From Pachyseris speciosa (lineage: Eukaryota > Cnidaria > Anthozoa > Scleractinia > Pachyseridae): a stretch of DNA of 64,000 nt. The stretch's first letter is position 1, and the number at the start of each line of letters is the position of its first letter. The stretch is from NCBI GenBank assembly GCA_016490735.1, contig JAEMWC010001191.1, forward strand, positions 136,001-200,000, written 5' to 3'. A model generated the notes under the pieces. It was not told where the DNA came from and made no database searches. It was given only the letters and a program-made list of their open reading frames with translations. Positions 40,018 through 51,870 of this stretch are shown piece by piece. The position numbers were made by a program, and so were the translations under genes.

Positions 40018-41430
40018 TTGGGGAGAGGTCACCGCAATGGCGCGAAAAGGAACCTTAAGATAGCGGCCGCGACGGCGGGCTGTCGTAGTATTGCCTTTTC
40101 CTTTCGTAGTTCAGGAAGTGCAATGGGTGCCTTTAGAAAGGCTCGTGAATTGTTGCTCACAAGTTTTGATGATGGCGACATTTCAGAAGATGAATTTTTA
40201 CTGTTGTATGATGCAAACAATTCATAGAATCCCGATTTGCCCTACCAAAATTATGAACAGTTTGACCCGGACGGACTTGACGAAAGTGAGTGCTTGGCAG
40301 AATTTCGTTTTCTCAAAAGGAACATACCTATTCTCGCAGAGGCAATGGGTTACCTGACTCGTATACCAGTGAACAAGGGACTGTCTTTGACGGAATTGAA
40401 GGCCTTTGTCTTCTGCTGAGAAGATTAATGTACCTTCATAGGTACAGTGACCTAATCCATCGTTTTGGCCGCCCAGTTCCAGAACTTTGTATGATCACCA
40501 ATCATGTTATGAGAACTGTCTGCAGCTTACACCATCACCGTTTGACGGCATGGAACCACACCTTAATCAGTCCCCCTCTACTTCAGACATATGCTGATGC
40601 CATACGAGGGGAAGGAAGTGCCCTGCCGAATTGCTTTGGCTTCATAGACGGTAGAGTAAGACCATTTGCCGACCACAAGAATACCAGGGGATCGTGTAAA
40701 ACGGGCACAAAAGAGTCCACGCATTGAAATACCAATCTGTTGCACTGCCGTGTGGTATGGTAGCGAACATGTATGGGCCAGTAGGTAACGAAAATCATTT
40801 TTTTCAAGTTTTAGTTACGTTATATAACCATCTGTTACACTGTAAAGTCGAACAGCGTGACAGATGAGTGAAGGCAGTTCAAAGTATGAAAGATATAAAG
40901 TAGTATAAAGATATATATTTTTTGACATTCAGTATAAATTTTAATTTTCAAGCAATATGCTCATTTTCTTTCAGAGGGCCGCAAACATGATGCTGGAATG
41001 CTAGCAGACTCTGGCCTTCTGCGAGACCTTGAGCGCCACGCCTTTTTGCCGACTGGTGACCCCATGGTGTTATATGGTGACCCTGCTTATCCGTTAAGAG
41101 TTCACCTTGTCGTGCAATATCGTGCTGCAGGTATTACTCCATAGATGGAAGAGTTCAACAAGTCCATGAGCACTGTCCGCGTTTCAGTAGAGTAGCTTCT
41201 CGGGTAGTCTCCTATGCAGCCGTTCTTTGTCTCGTCACGCAACGCTCCTCGCCACTAACGGCTGCTGAAAACCGAACCACATTTCTTTCCCGACTATTAG
41301 CCAATCAGGATCGGCCTTTCATTTTCTGGAAAGTGTACGCGCCAATTCCTCAGTTCGGCATACATCCAATCACAGCCTAGTTTATATCGGTGTCCAGCGT
41401 GTGCTAACAATGGACTACATTGGAGTGATA
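40018..41430 (+). pseudogene. PIF/Harbinger-type DDE transposase, with intron, broken
   Basis: Readable blocks in order: FDPDGLDESECLAEFRFLKR, then MTRTVCS-like helical sequence near 40510, FGFIDGRVRPFADHKN (first catalytic Asp), HALKYQSVALPCGMVANMYGP, GRKHDAGMLADSG, YGDPAYPLR (second Asp) and MSTVRVSVE (Glu). A GT-AG intron at 40786-40974 separates MYGPV from GRKHDAG and keeps the phase. A TAG near 40226, frame changes near 40390 and 40720, and stops after 41140 show decay. The protein would cut and paste elements with 3-bp TWA targets, which is also the type of the two MITEs in this window. Confidence 0.85.
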
Positions 41431-41880
41431 GGAAACGGTTAGCGTTTTGTTTATGTTTTTACTAGGATACTAGATCTTTACCAGTAATTGCACTTGACTT
41501 TGTTCCCGAATAGACGAGTTTGGTGTTGAGGTTAATTGTGGACGAAATGAATGTGACAATTTTTTCGGGACTTGTCATATTTTGATTTGGTAATACACTC
41601 AACACGAGTTTGTAGGCCGCGTGTCTTTGAATCGGAGATAGGAAGCCAGGAAAGTAAGTCATAGGCGCCCTAGTCCCGCTCTTAGGAGTCAATAGGAGAA
41701 GAAATATGAGCGCTAGCTTTGCCTTTTCCAAATTGCAGGGATTTAGATGCTTTCGCTCGGTCAGTCACGGAAACGTTTTCGCGGACAGTCTCTCCATCGG
41801 GAATATTTCGTATCTCTTCTGTAGCTCGTAGGAATCGCTTTGCTCTTGGAGGTTCCCTTTTACTGAAGACTTCCACTGCA
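41431..41880. other. Noncoding, no gene seen
   Basis: No family-like frame. It may include the distal end of the Harbinger element, but its TIR was not identified. Confidence 0.5.
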
Positions 41881-41919
41881 TGAAATAATGTATTTGATCA
41901 TATTTGGCAAAGCGACGAA

Positions 41920-43910
41920 TGCGGGACAAATATAAAGTCACATTTGTCCACCTAACAAATCTCACAAATGCGAGACAAATGTGTCACCACATTTATCTCT
42001 GACAAATAAGAGACAAATGTGTTGTAAATTTAATATAACATTTACACCAGGACAAATCTGTTATAAAAGAGGACAAATATGGGGAAGAAAAGCTCACAAA
42101 ATCGCTGTCATACTTGTTAACACACTTTTCTTTGCGACCAATCAAACGATTTGCTTAAATGAGCTTTCAAAGACCGGCTGTAAGGCTAAACCAACTCATC
42201 AATCTCTGAAATTTTATGGATCCACTGAAGTTCACCTTTCAGCCAGGTTGGTACTCTTCACAGAAAGGCGCATTAGTCACAATATTCTTACGGTGCAAAC
42301 AAAAAGGACGAGTATTTTAATAGAGGACAACAGCAACTTCAGGGTTGTGGTAAACTTATCATTCTTAACAAAAGATGGTAACAAAATAGTAATCCTGTTG
42401 GAATTGCCAACTTTCTTCAAAGGCACACGTCTCATTGCTCGACTCCAGCTCGCTGTCACTGTCACAATGTCTTTCATTCGTTGCTGTTATAACCCGAAGA
42501 TGCCTTGAACGCGTACTGCAACTCACAAAATCATTACAGTGGCTACAAAAGTATCTCTTACCCATGGTAAACTCTGATTAAAGTCGGATTGAAGTATAAA
42601 CAAAATATGCTAATTTTCACTCAGTTGTACTCTGGGTTAGACCACGTGATATCTTGTCTCCAATCAAATGATCCGAGAGTCTGACCGAGGCAACGAGTTG
42701 CTTTTAGCATAATCGGCGGGACATCTGAGCGTCACTTCGTTCTTCTGCTTCACGTGGGTGTTTGTGTTGGTAGAGTTTTCGTTGTAGTTTCGTAATGCGC
42801 CGCAGGAGTAGACCTGAAATTGCCGGGACTGAATTTATGGTAGAATCTCCGCCAAACTCCAGGCACCATCGAACGGTAAGCTGCCAGAATTACTCTAGGA
42901 TATCATACAGTTATGTTTCACACTAAATTTCATGCCAACAATCGAATCCTCCTAATTTTGAAGATCACGAAAATGGCCAAGGACGGACCACAGCGTGTAG
43001 TGCATAATGGGCAATGCTGGGTCTTTAAGAAGAGTGCAAATTGGAATCAAAGCTTTTTTAACAGTCATGTAAATATTTTCAGAGTTTATAAAGCAGTTAC
43101 TTTGAATTTACAGCTCTTATGTCATGCATTTAAAACAACACATATTGCATTCAAAGCTTTCTGTCTTTAATGTTCTTATTTTTATGTTGAAAATAGGTTT
43201 TCTTTATTTTTAAAAGACATTTGGAAGTTGCTTTCCATTTCCATATTGCAATGCGTTTAAGATTATGTGTAGGTAATAAATAAAAAGCAGTTGTCAATTA
43301 TGTATAGTTTCTGTGGTTGTTGAATCTTGGCCAGCATTTTGTTGGTTTTTTGGAAGGTACTGTTTAGCATTCAAATTATCAATATAATTAAATCATCAAT
43401 TTAATTGGTTACTACCTGCATGCATGTTTGGGTACAAAAAGTGAATGGCAAGGGAATTTGAATCCCCTTAAATTACATATAATGCGAAATCTCCGAGATT
43501 ATTTTGTCTTTCCTTTAAATAAGTCTTAGCACTTATTTGTATCTGGGAATGTAAAAATATACCCATTAGCAGGGAATTCATGGGCAGAGGATATTTGAAA
43601 TGACAGGCAATCATGAAATATGATCCACATTTCTCCTTTGATAAATGTCATATTTGAACACATTTGTCCTTTTTTTCAACGCATTTGTCTTCCTTAGCAC
43701 CTGTTTGTCTACATTTGAACTGGACAAATATTACATTCGTCTCACATTTATATTATATTTGTCCACATTTGTCTGGAGGAGCAAATGCATATTTATCCTA
43801 TTTGTCTTTAAGACAAATGTCACATTTGTTTCTCGAGTAAATATGGACAAATGTGACAAATGTCACATTTAAACCGCATTTGCTCCACATTTGTCTTCTG
43901 TCAAATCCAT
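41920..43910. mobile_element. Probable non-autonomous element with subterminal ACAAATGTG repeats
   Basis: The left part (about 41920-42075) and right part (about 43640-43910) are dense in 'gacaaatgtg' and 'cacatttgtc' in mixed orientation, more than 20 copies in total, while the centre is free of them. Such subterminal repeat clusters serve as transposase binding sites in hAT and other DNA transposons. Exact ends and target duplication were not found. The central open frames have no recognised domain. Confidence 0.5.
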
Positions 43911-43915
43911 CTTTT

Positions 43916-44655
43916 CGCCCAGTGTTCCTCTCTTTCTCGTTGAATTTCTTTTTACGAAGCCCGTTGGAACTTTGTCAACCTCACATCCACAACGATTGCA
44001 TGATTTGTTGACAATTGAGTGAACTTTTGCCTGTATCAGTATTTATCGTGATTTGCATTGCCGACGGCGATGATCACGGAAAACACTATGGACAATCTTC
44101 TTACAGGAATTGTTCCATCCGTGACCAGAGTCCGTGACATCGCTGACAGAATGAAAAGCATGCTGTTTCCTCTGACGTCACTGCCATTTTTGTGATACCT
44201 GATTGGTTAATTCGTTCACTTCAGATTTCTTTGAAATTAACCCCCGACCCTTCAGGATTATTCTTCTTAACAACTGAAACTCCTTGTACCCAAAAATGAA
44301 TTTTTATTATTAACTGATGTAAGAATACGCAACAAAACTATGAGATGTAACATTGGGTATCTGAACCCTGCCAATAAACTGTATAAAGTTTGGTATTTAT
44401 CCTCTAATGTTTGTACTCAGAACAAGTGGACAACAACTACAATTTTGCAAAGCGGTTGAAAATCAAGGTATAACAACATCAGGGTGGGAGAGCGAGAGCA
44501 GGGGGGGCTTTTAAAAACAAAAAGAAAATATTTTAAAACTACCACAAGGTCCCCCTCTCCTCGTCATACAAAAACATGGTAAAAGAGCCTCGAAAATGGA
44601 CTGAAGAAAAATGCAGGCTAGAGCCTGTATATCTACATTCAGCATGCTCATGTTA
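43916..44655. other. Noncoding, no gene seen
   Basis: No coding frame or repeat structure stood out. Confidence 0.55.
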
Positions 44656-45903
44656 CTAATTAGTTTGTTTTTCTAATAGCTTCAAAATGATTTGTGACTG
44701 TCGTTGTTGCATAGTAGCAAACATCTGCTGGAACTGTTGCATTTGATTATGTTGCTGCTTGACTTGCTGGGCCATCATTTGCATCATTTCTTGAAGTTGC
44801 TTGCGGGACTCATCTTGTTGTTTACTCTCGACTTCCAGGCGCTCCTTTTGCACTTTCAACTCTTCAATTTTCCATTTCTGAGCCATATAATTTTTCTCGC
44901 GTAAATATGTCTATGTATCGCCACCACTCCTCCTTGTAATTTTTGGCTTTGGCCTTGGCTGTGCCGCATTCTCTACATCCTCGACTTCATCACCCACCTT
45001 CCTTTTCTGTGTTAAGCGCAAGCTCTCCATTGCTCTATTCCGCATCTCCACAGCTTTATCATTATCTGCTTTCTTCTTGTCAGTTTCCAGAGTGTTTTCA
45101 GCATCTGCTTCCTTTTCCAGAATTTCTTCCAAAGCTTTCTCAACATCACTCATGTCAGTCTCAATACCACTGCCCTTCTTTTCTTCTTTTAACTTTTTCT
45201 TTAATTCTTCAATGAGTAGCGTTTACCGCTCTCTTACCGAACGATTGGTAACTGAAATCTTGGAAGCTCCAAGGAATTAAGATTACTGGCAATCTGATCC
45301 CAATTTGCCCCCTCGCAATACTTCCCTTTTTGGCCTGAAGGGTTCTAGAGCCAGAATTTCTTGACAGAGAGTGTGGTCATGATCTTCTGTCCACTCCATG
45401 TTAGTTCTACAATTCGAAAAAACAAAATATAGATATTTGAAAATATGTCAAATCTTTCTGAGTCTGCCTTATCTCGACTATTTGGAAATGTCAGTTCAGC
45501 TGAGAACTCCCAAAGCAAATCACAGATATCTTGCTTGTGTACATGTATGTAATGCGCAATAATATAAGGACATAATCTTATCACGACGATGTAATTTGAG
45601 CAATTTGTAGCCAAATGTTTCACGTCTTAACGACGCTGTTATTTTTGTCTCAAATAATAAGCTTTACTGAAATTATAGCTCTTGATTAAAATCATTTTCT
45701 TAGATGAGCAGAGTAATTGGCAAGTTGTTGACTCGCTATTTCAAGAAAAGACGAGTGGAATAATCCACTGAACCTCAATTTATGATTGAACAAGTCTACG
45801 ATAATTTATTTGTATACATACACAGATAGAAATCAATCACGAAAAAGGAAAATTGTAAAACTTACTGCGTTGCTTTCTTCGTCGAGATCGAGTTGTCTGC
45901 CAT
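44656..45903 (-). pseudogene. Myb/SANT-like DNA-binding protein, two exons, broken
   Basis: Exon 1 (45866-45903) encodes MADNSISTKK and ends at a GTAAGT donor; exon 2 begins at 45406 after a TTGTAG acceptor and reads MEWTEDHDHTLCQEILALEPF, a Myb/SANT-like trihelix start. Frame changes near 45340 and 45240 interrupt the DNA-binding domain (ANWDQIASNLN, TNRSVRERY). A Lys/Glu-rich region follows to 44911 (MSDVEKALEEILEK to RRSGGDT), then, after a stop, a Gln-rich coiled coil (44886-44656). PIF/Harbinger transposons often encode such a Myb-like partner for their transposase; the Harbinger gene 3.5 kb away makes that likely. Confidence 0.65.
45407..45865 (-). other. Intron of the Myb-like gene
   Basis: Donor GTAAGT at the upper end, acceptor TTTTTTCGAATTGTAG at the lower end. 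The phase is kept across the junction. Confidence 0.55.
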
Positions 45904-46427
45904 AGCTAGAGTCGAACTGCTAAGAGAAAGGCAAAAGTGTAAACGTTAAAATTCCCTTACACAAATCGTGTGTACTTGCTTAGAAATTTGATAAACATGG
46001 TCTCATAAGAATAAAATGTCAACACTACGTAAGAATTTCGCTAAAAGCGAGTTCAAATAGCATTATTTTGATCAAGTGTACTCACGTTTCAGACGGGACG
46101 GCAAAATGGCCTTCTTCACGTCACAATAGTAATTTGAGGGTGGTTTTGTGACAGGTTCATCTCGTAACTTTGCTTGTTCTCAGCAGGTACTGCGGAGTGG
46201 TGACTATGACTTTCAGAAAGCCTTTTAAATGCAGCAGTAACAAATGGCTTTGCATAAAATGCACGTTTACTCGCAACACTGTCGCTAATTTCGAAAACAT
46301 AGTGAAAGTCCGAATACAATAGTATTCAAGTGAGACCGCAGAAGTACTCAAGTTCCCCTGCATAATGTTCCATCAAAACTCAAGGGAAAAGAGAACAAAC
46401 AACCTCAGTTGCATCTGAGCCTTTAGG

Positions 46428-47991
46428 TTAATTATTTGCTTGTCATTACGCTACGGTGTCGTCTTTCATCCGCGTGTCTGTGTTGCAAGAGTAAATAGCG
46501 TTGATTCTTCACTCGCTGTAATTCGCCGTTGTTTCCTCACTCGCTGTATTTCAAACCTCATCTGGAAACATGGAAACAAGGAAATCCCAGCGTACGACGA
46601 TTTTGCCAGGGATTCCTTCCCTTCACTGCCAGATCGCAGCCCACTCGACCTCACCGGCCAGGCTGTATTAACACCCAAGCACGCCACTGGCCTTTCAACC
46701 TCAAAGGACAAGAAAGTCAAAGTCAGTCTCCTGCCCAACTCTCGCGATCAGCCGGGAAAATCGACATCTGACGTTATCCCCCAGTCATCTGACGAGTTAG
46801 CACGCCTCAGACTTCAGAAAGAAACAGAAGCATTACAAATCGAGCGTCTTCAATTGGAACTTCAGCTCGCACAGCTCAAGTTACAAGAAACACCGTCTCA
46901 TCGAGAAAAAGCCGACAAACAGCCCGTGGAAAAATCACTTGGTGATCTCAAAGCCCCGCAAAAGATCGTCGCTCCGCAAGAATGGTGAGCCTAAGCTATT
47001 TCATGAACTCACAATTACTGATTTTTCCGCGGGTTATGCCGTCATATTAAAAAATTGCTAGGATCCCCTACAGCGATCTCATCTCCTTGACCATTTTTAC
47101 AATCTGATGGTTTTGGCGGGCTCCTACAAATGGTCAGCGGTTCGGGCTTTTCATTACAAGGTTCTGCGTAGCATTGAATTGGGCCTCGCGTTTTGGGGGG
47201 ACTCCTTTGATTCCGTCAAGCAGGCCTTCTTTCTTCCGTCCGCGCTCCTTCCAGATCCAGCCAGCAGAGCTAGCCCCAGGCCCCCGCTTCCCAAGCAACC
47301 ATCTAACAATCCTCAGCCGATTCCAAGGAACCAAATTTGCGACACGTGGTCATGGTACGACGACTGCAACACGCAAGACTGCCCGCTGCGCCACGTTTGC
47401 GTGGTGTGCAAGCGTGACCATCAAGCCCTAACCTGCTCAAAGAGGAAATACCCCGTCCCGGCGCGTCTTTCCGATAGTCCTACGCAAGAATGACTAGCAT
47501 CCTGCAAAATCAGCCCTGATCCGTCCTCACTCGTGCATCCTCACAGAACTCCAGCCGCGCATCCCTCGCATCTTAATTCTTCTGCTTCGCCCAAGGCCAG
47601 CGTTTCCGGTACCCATCCTCTCACCTCGATTCCTTGCAAACCCCAGCTAACCCGCCATCTCATCTCCCTTCACGCCAAGCTTCAAAAAGCCTCAGCCCCT
47701 AACGCTTTGTCCCTTCGTTTACCAGTCCCGTCCGGTCTGAACATTCCCGAGTGGCGGTCGCGCCTATGTGACTACCACGACTCCTCCCTCTGCGACTTTC
47801 TAGAATTTGGTTGGCCTATCGGTTATACCTCTCTAGCCACACCCGCATCTACGCACACTAACCACGGCTCCGCGGTTGCTGCACCCGAAGTCGTCCAAGC
47901 CTACCTCGACAAAGAAGAGATCTTGGGCCCACTCTGCGGGCCGTTTAATACTAACCCGCAAACATGCTCAGTATGGACGTCTTGCCGTTAA
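46428..47991 (+). pseudogene. DIRS-like tyrosine-recombinase retrotransposon, 5' fragment
   Basis: A gag-like region (46440-47493) has a Leu/Glu/Gln coiled coil (ETEALQIERLQLELQLAQLK), a 'FSAGYAVIL' block and YKWSAVRAFH, then a Cys/His cluster, C...WSWYDDC, CPLRHVCVVCKRDH. The next frame (47533-47991) resembles the start of DIRS pol: IPEWRSRLCDYHDSSLCDFLEFGWPIGY, then VVQAYLDKEEILGP. RT, RNase H and the recombinase are missing. Flanking sequence is joined without the insert at about 56557 in unit 2, so the insertion spans about 46428-47960; the last few codons may be fortuitous. Confidence 0.7.
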
Positions 47992-48189
47992 GCAGTGATC
48001 TTTGACTTCTATCATGTACTTAAACGAGCAGAGAAAACTATAATTCGTTTGATAAGATCGCCTTTACAGATGTTTATTGTTGTGCATGAACCTTCCCTTA
48101 AATACAGCCCTTAGGGTGAGCCAAATTTATCTCGAATTTTTTTGGGGCACAGATTTGGCAACTCGACTGCTTCATCCCCTACCCCTTTA

Positions 48190-48714
48190 CTCGCACATAT
48201 CTTGTTTTGTTCGATGTCATGGGTTGGGAGCATTAACGTTTGATGTTATCTTTATGTTCACGCGGCCAGTGGTGAACATATATTTTAAGTCTCTATCCAT
48301 ACTGTTGCTGTCAAATGATACTCGAGACTCGAATGGCTTGGAAAGAAAATAGTGGACAGAAATAGTTTGCGAGACACTTATAACTAAACCTCGTGAAGAA
48401 AAGTTTCAGAAACCACTAACTAATCGATTGAAATAACGGGCGCTGCTTCACTTCGACCAAAACTCATGGATCATCCACACGATTGCTACAAACATTTTTG
48501 CGGCAGGCAAGAATTACGCTACTAAAACGAGGTACATAACAAACAGCGTCGGTTCTATATAAGTTTTCTGTTTACTTTATTCTGGAGTAGAGGTAACTTT
48601 GAACTTTTTCTTCATTTAATCATCTATTTTTACGTTAATTCTGTGTGTTGTTTTTCACTTTTGACATCTTTGAAAATTCATCAGAGTCTGAATTAATCAA
48701 TTTAAAATGGCCCG
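48190..48714. other. Junction between the two duplication units, no gene
   Basis: Lies between the end of unit 1 and the start of unit 2; no match elsewhere in the window was seen. Confidence 0.5.
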
Positions 48715-49010
48715 CAACATTTATTCCATGACAGCACAATGACATGATTCTTTTATTATTGCTACATACGCATGTTCAAAGATAGTGGGCATCTTGAATA
48801 AGGCCTACTGAAAGCCGTTTTTTGTCACAAAGACATAATAATGTGTAAATAGCACTAAGTGGTCCTTTTCGCAATTATCAAATCTAACAAAGAACAACAA
48901 CAATACCCGAATACCGCTGCATAGCACAGTTTGTTCGGCAACAAAGCCCAAAATGCCAATCTTTTGACCAAAGGACAACACTTAAAATGACACATTTTCG
49001 TGGTAAACTT

Positions 49011-49571
49011 TTTAATAAAAAACATTGCCCAAAAATCAAAATTCTACATTTACAGCAAACCTTAAGGCCAGACCTTGGCATCTGGGTGAAAATTTTCCTC
49101 TCACTTTCTCCGCGGGCCACGCTTTAGCCATTTTATTGGTGCCAATCTCGTGCATCTCAAGTTCTCTTGTTCACGCCCCAAAAGGATTCTGGGAAAGGCA
49201 ACTATTCCACGAACATAGAACCCTTCCATTTCCTATTTCCAATTTTTTTTGTAAGTGTCGGGCCACCCAGTACTACAAGGAAAATATGACGTCGATTGAA
49301 CTTTTTACCAGTCAAAACTAGTTCAAATTGCCTTGGTAGGTCCTGGAATCCTTCCACAAAGTTAGCAGAGAGACAGCTTCGTCTATCCACCGCCATAGTG
49401 GCTACGAAGCATATTTGGCGTCTCGTTCAGCAAGAAACCGTTTCTCACCTCATGGCTCCAATAAAATGGCTAAATCGTGGCCCGCGGAGAAAGTGAGAGG
49501 AAAATTTCCATCCAGATGCCAAGGTCTGACCTTAAGGTTTGCTGTAAATGTAGAATTTTGATTTTTGGGCA
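49011..49571. mobile_element. Foldback element with about 120-bp arms
   Basis: 49018-49140 and 49456-49565 are inverted copies (gcccaaaaatcaaaattcta is the shared start). The right side ends ggggttctactg, which recalls pogo/Tigger ends. No transposase. Confidence 0.75.
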
Positions 49572-49893
49572 ATGTATTAACGGGGTTCTACTGTATAACC
49601 ACTGCACATGAATGGATTTGATCTCCGAAGTGTAAATATTTTTATAATAGCAATGTTAAAGCAATTACAAAGACATTCACATGATGAAAATGTCTCACTT
49701 ACTTTTATAATCTAATGGGATCTAAGTTCACAGTAAAGGCCAGTTTTTATTTATAGATAGTGTTGTTATGATACTGATAATATTTCTTTGAAAACTATTC
49801 AAGTTCACATCCCGTCTCCATCGTCTCTCCACTTTACAGTCAGTTTAGGAACAGTGCTGAATTATAACACAAAAGAATAAGAGTTGCACTTAC

Positions 49894-49965
49894 AGCCGTT
49901 CCAGGTAAGTATTTTGATCAAAGATTCCTTGAGGCAGGTCCTTCAGCTCGTTGTTATTGAGGAAC
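49894..49965 (-). CDS. Leucine-rich-repeat exon of a host gene
   Basis: Exactly 72 bases encode one 24-residue LRR, with FLNNNELKDLPQGIFDQN and a final YLERL, flanked by a GTAG acceptor (49966-49969) and a GTAAGT-type donor. The exon is phase-symmetric (starts with the last base of a codon and ends after two). Single-LRR exons like this are typical of extracellular LRR receptors and matrix proteins. The gene cannot be named from one repeat. The matching place in unit 1 (about 26910) lacks the exon. Confidence 0.8.
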
Positions 49966-50011
49966 CTACGAACAATCAATCAATTAACATGGTGTTAGAA
50001 AGGTCAACATT

Positions 50012-51870
50012 TTCTCGTCCAAAGCTTCTTCATTTAGGAAAGCGCACCAACTAATAAAAGCCACATTACTGTTCGAAAGCCGATTAACCCTACTCCAAGA
50101 TTGAAAATTAACCAGGGAGTTTCATTCTCTATCAACAAACGTTGTCCAATGTGGATGTTCTGCAAAATTTGATATTAGGGGACGTCAACTCTGAAAAGCA
50201 AAAATCAGAAAGAGAAACTTTCATCCAAAAGTGAAAAGAGAAAAAACAACGTTTACGCTAATCCTGGATTAAGTTCATCGGCTTACGAACAACTGGGCCC
50301 GATTGAGATTTTACAAAAACCGCGTTTCGCACGCCTCTTTTAATTCTTCGTAGGCTAGAACTCATCCTGGCCAAAATAATCAGCGGCCCTGATTTAGAAT
50401 TAACAAAAACCCATTTCGCACGCCTCTTTTTTTCTTTGTACACTAGAACTCATCCTAGCCCCGGTAATCAAGTTTAAGATATCCGTTCAATACATATCAA
50501 GACTGAAGACAAAACCATGTCGTTAAAAACCGATGGGGATTTAAATCACTCAAGGTGGCACAGTTTCCGCACGCTTAGCGGTAAAATTCGCGTGATGGCG
50601 CGGGTTTTAAATTAGACAGACAAACATAGCGGCAAAAAAAATTTTGTCTGTTTTTGTCGGCTACTGAAACCACGAAATGGAAAAACGAGTTATTCAAGAT
50701 GCGTTCAACTGTGTTTACGTTTGAAAAGAAAGTGTGAAAATAAGCTTGCAAAATTACAATGTACCAATAAAGTTCCGAGTCGCATCGAACTGATAGCGTG
50801 ACTATAAACTGTTGCCAAGAGAGCCGCAATAATTATTTCCTTTTCAGTCTTCCATTATCCTGCTTTCGTCTTTGCTTTCAAGAACCGCGTACTGTGGAGA
50901 AACGGACGAGAACAGAAAACAAACTCCACAGTCACAGCGGCAACAAACATCATTTTTATTCCTCGCGGACGGTGAAAGCCTCAAAGCGCAAGGCAACGAC
51001 CGAAGAATTCAGGGCCGAACTTTACAAACGCCGTTTATTTCCTCAAAACGAAAGCGAGGAGAACAACAACACATCGGCTGAACCGCGCATTTTCTCGTCC
51101 AAAGCTTCTTCATTTAGTAAAGTGCGCCAACTAATAAAAGCTACATTACTGTTCGAAAGCCGATTAACCCTACTCCAAGATTGAACATTAACCAGGGAGT
51201 TTATTTCTCTATCCACAATGATGTTCTGCAAAATGTTATATCAGGGGACGTAAATCCTGAACAGCAAAAATCAGCAAAAGAAACTTTTATCCAAATTGAA
51301 AAGAGAGGAAAAAAAAAAACGTCAAAAACAACAACGTTTACGCTAACCCTGGATTAAGTTCTCGGCTTTCGAACAAATGGGCTCTGATTGAGATTTTACA
51401 AAAACCATGCACGCCTCTTTTAATTTTTCGTAGACTAGAACTCATTCTGGCCCCAGTAATCAGGGGCCCTGACTGAGAATTTACAAAAACTGCGTTTCGC
51501 ATGCCTCTTTTTATTTTTCTTTGTACACTAGAACTAGCCCCAGAAATCAGGTTTACTGAGATATCTGTCCAAGATATATCAAGGCTGAAGACAAAACCAT
51601 CTCGTTAGTCACTTAAGGTGACACAGTTTCCTCTCGGTTAGCGGTAATTCGCGTGATGGCGCAGGTTTGAAATTAGACAGATAAACATCGCGGCGAACAA
51701 TTTTTGTCTGTTTTTGCCAACTATTGAAACCTAGAAATGGAAAAACCAGTTATTTAAGATGCCTTCACCTGTGTTACGTTTGAAAATAAAGCGTGGAAAT
51801 TAGCTTGCACAAGTACAATGTACCAATAAAGTTCCGAGTCGCGTCGAACTGAAAGCGTGACTATAAACTA
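50012..51870. repeat. Internal tandem duplication of about 1.07 kb
   Basis: 50012-51080 and 51083-51870 share an ordered set of blocks (cattttctcgtccaaagc, then ttctgcaaaat, then acagtttcc and the tgactataaac end). Unit 1 has a third relative at 26910-27780. No gene; the open frames are repeat-derived. Confidence 0.75.

Larger units (their letters stand above)
3353..48190. repeat. Tandem segmental duplication, unit 1 (expanded by insertions)
   Basis: Blocks of this span align in order with 48715-56810. Clear pairs are 3701-3800 with 48723-48820, the Polinton flanks with 49630-49870, 26910-27700 with 50150-50940, 30685-31590 with 51875-52817, 36356-36907 with 52813-53363, 39108-39960 with 53500-54440, and 46130-46427 plus 47960-48190 with 56280-56800. 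The unit was probably about 8 kb before insertion of the elements listed separately. Boundaries are judged by eye. Confidence 0.75.

Noticed and set aside
41981..42508. 175-residue frame as a possible host gene
   Set aside because: It begins within the ACAAATGTG repeat block and has no domain or splice context.
42840..43170. Possible first exon of a host gene (basic start near 42794)
   Set aside because: Splice-like signals are weak and no family-like sequence follows.
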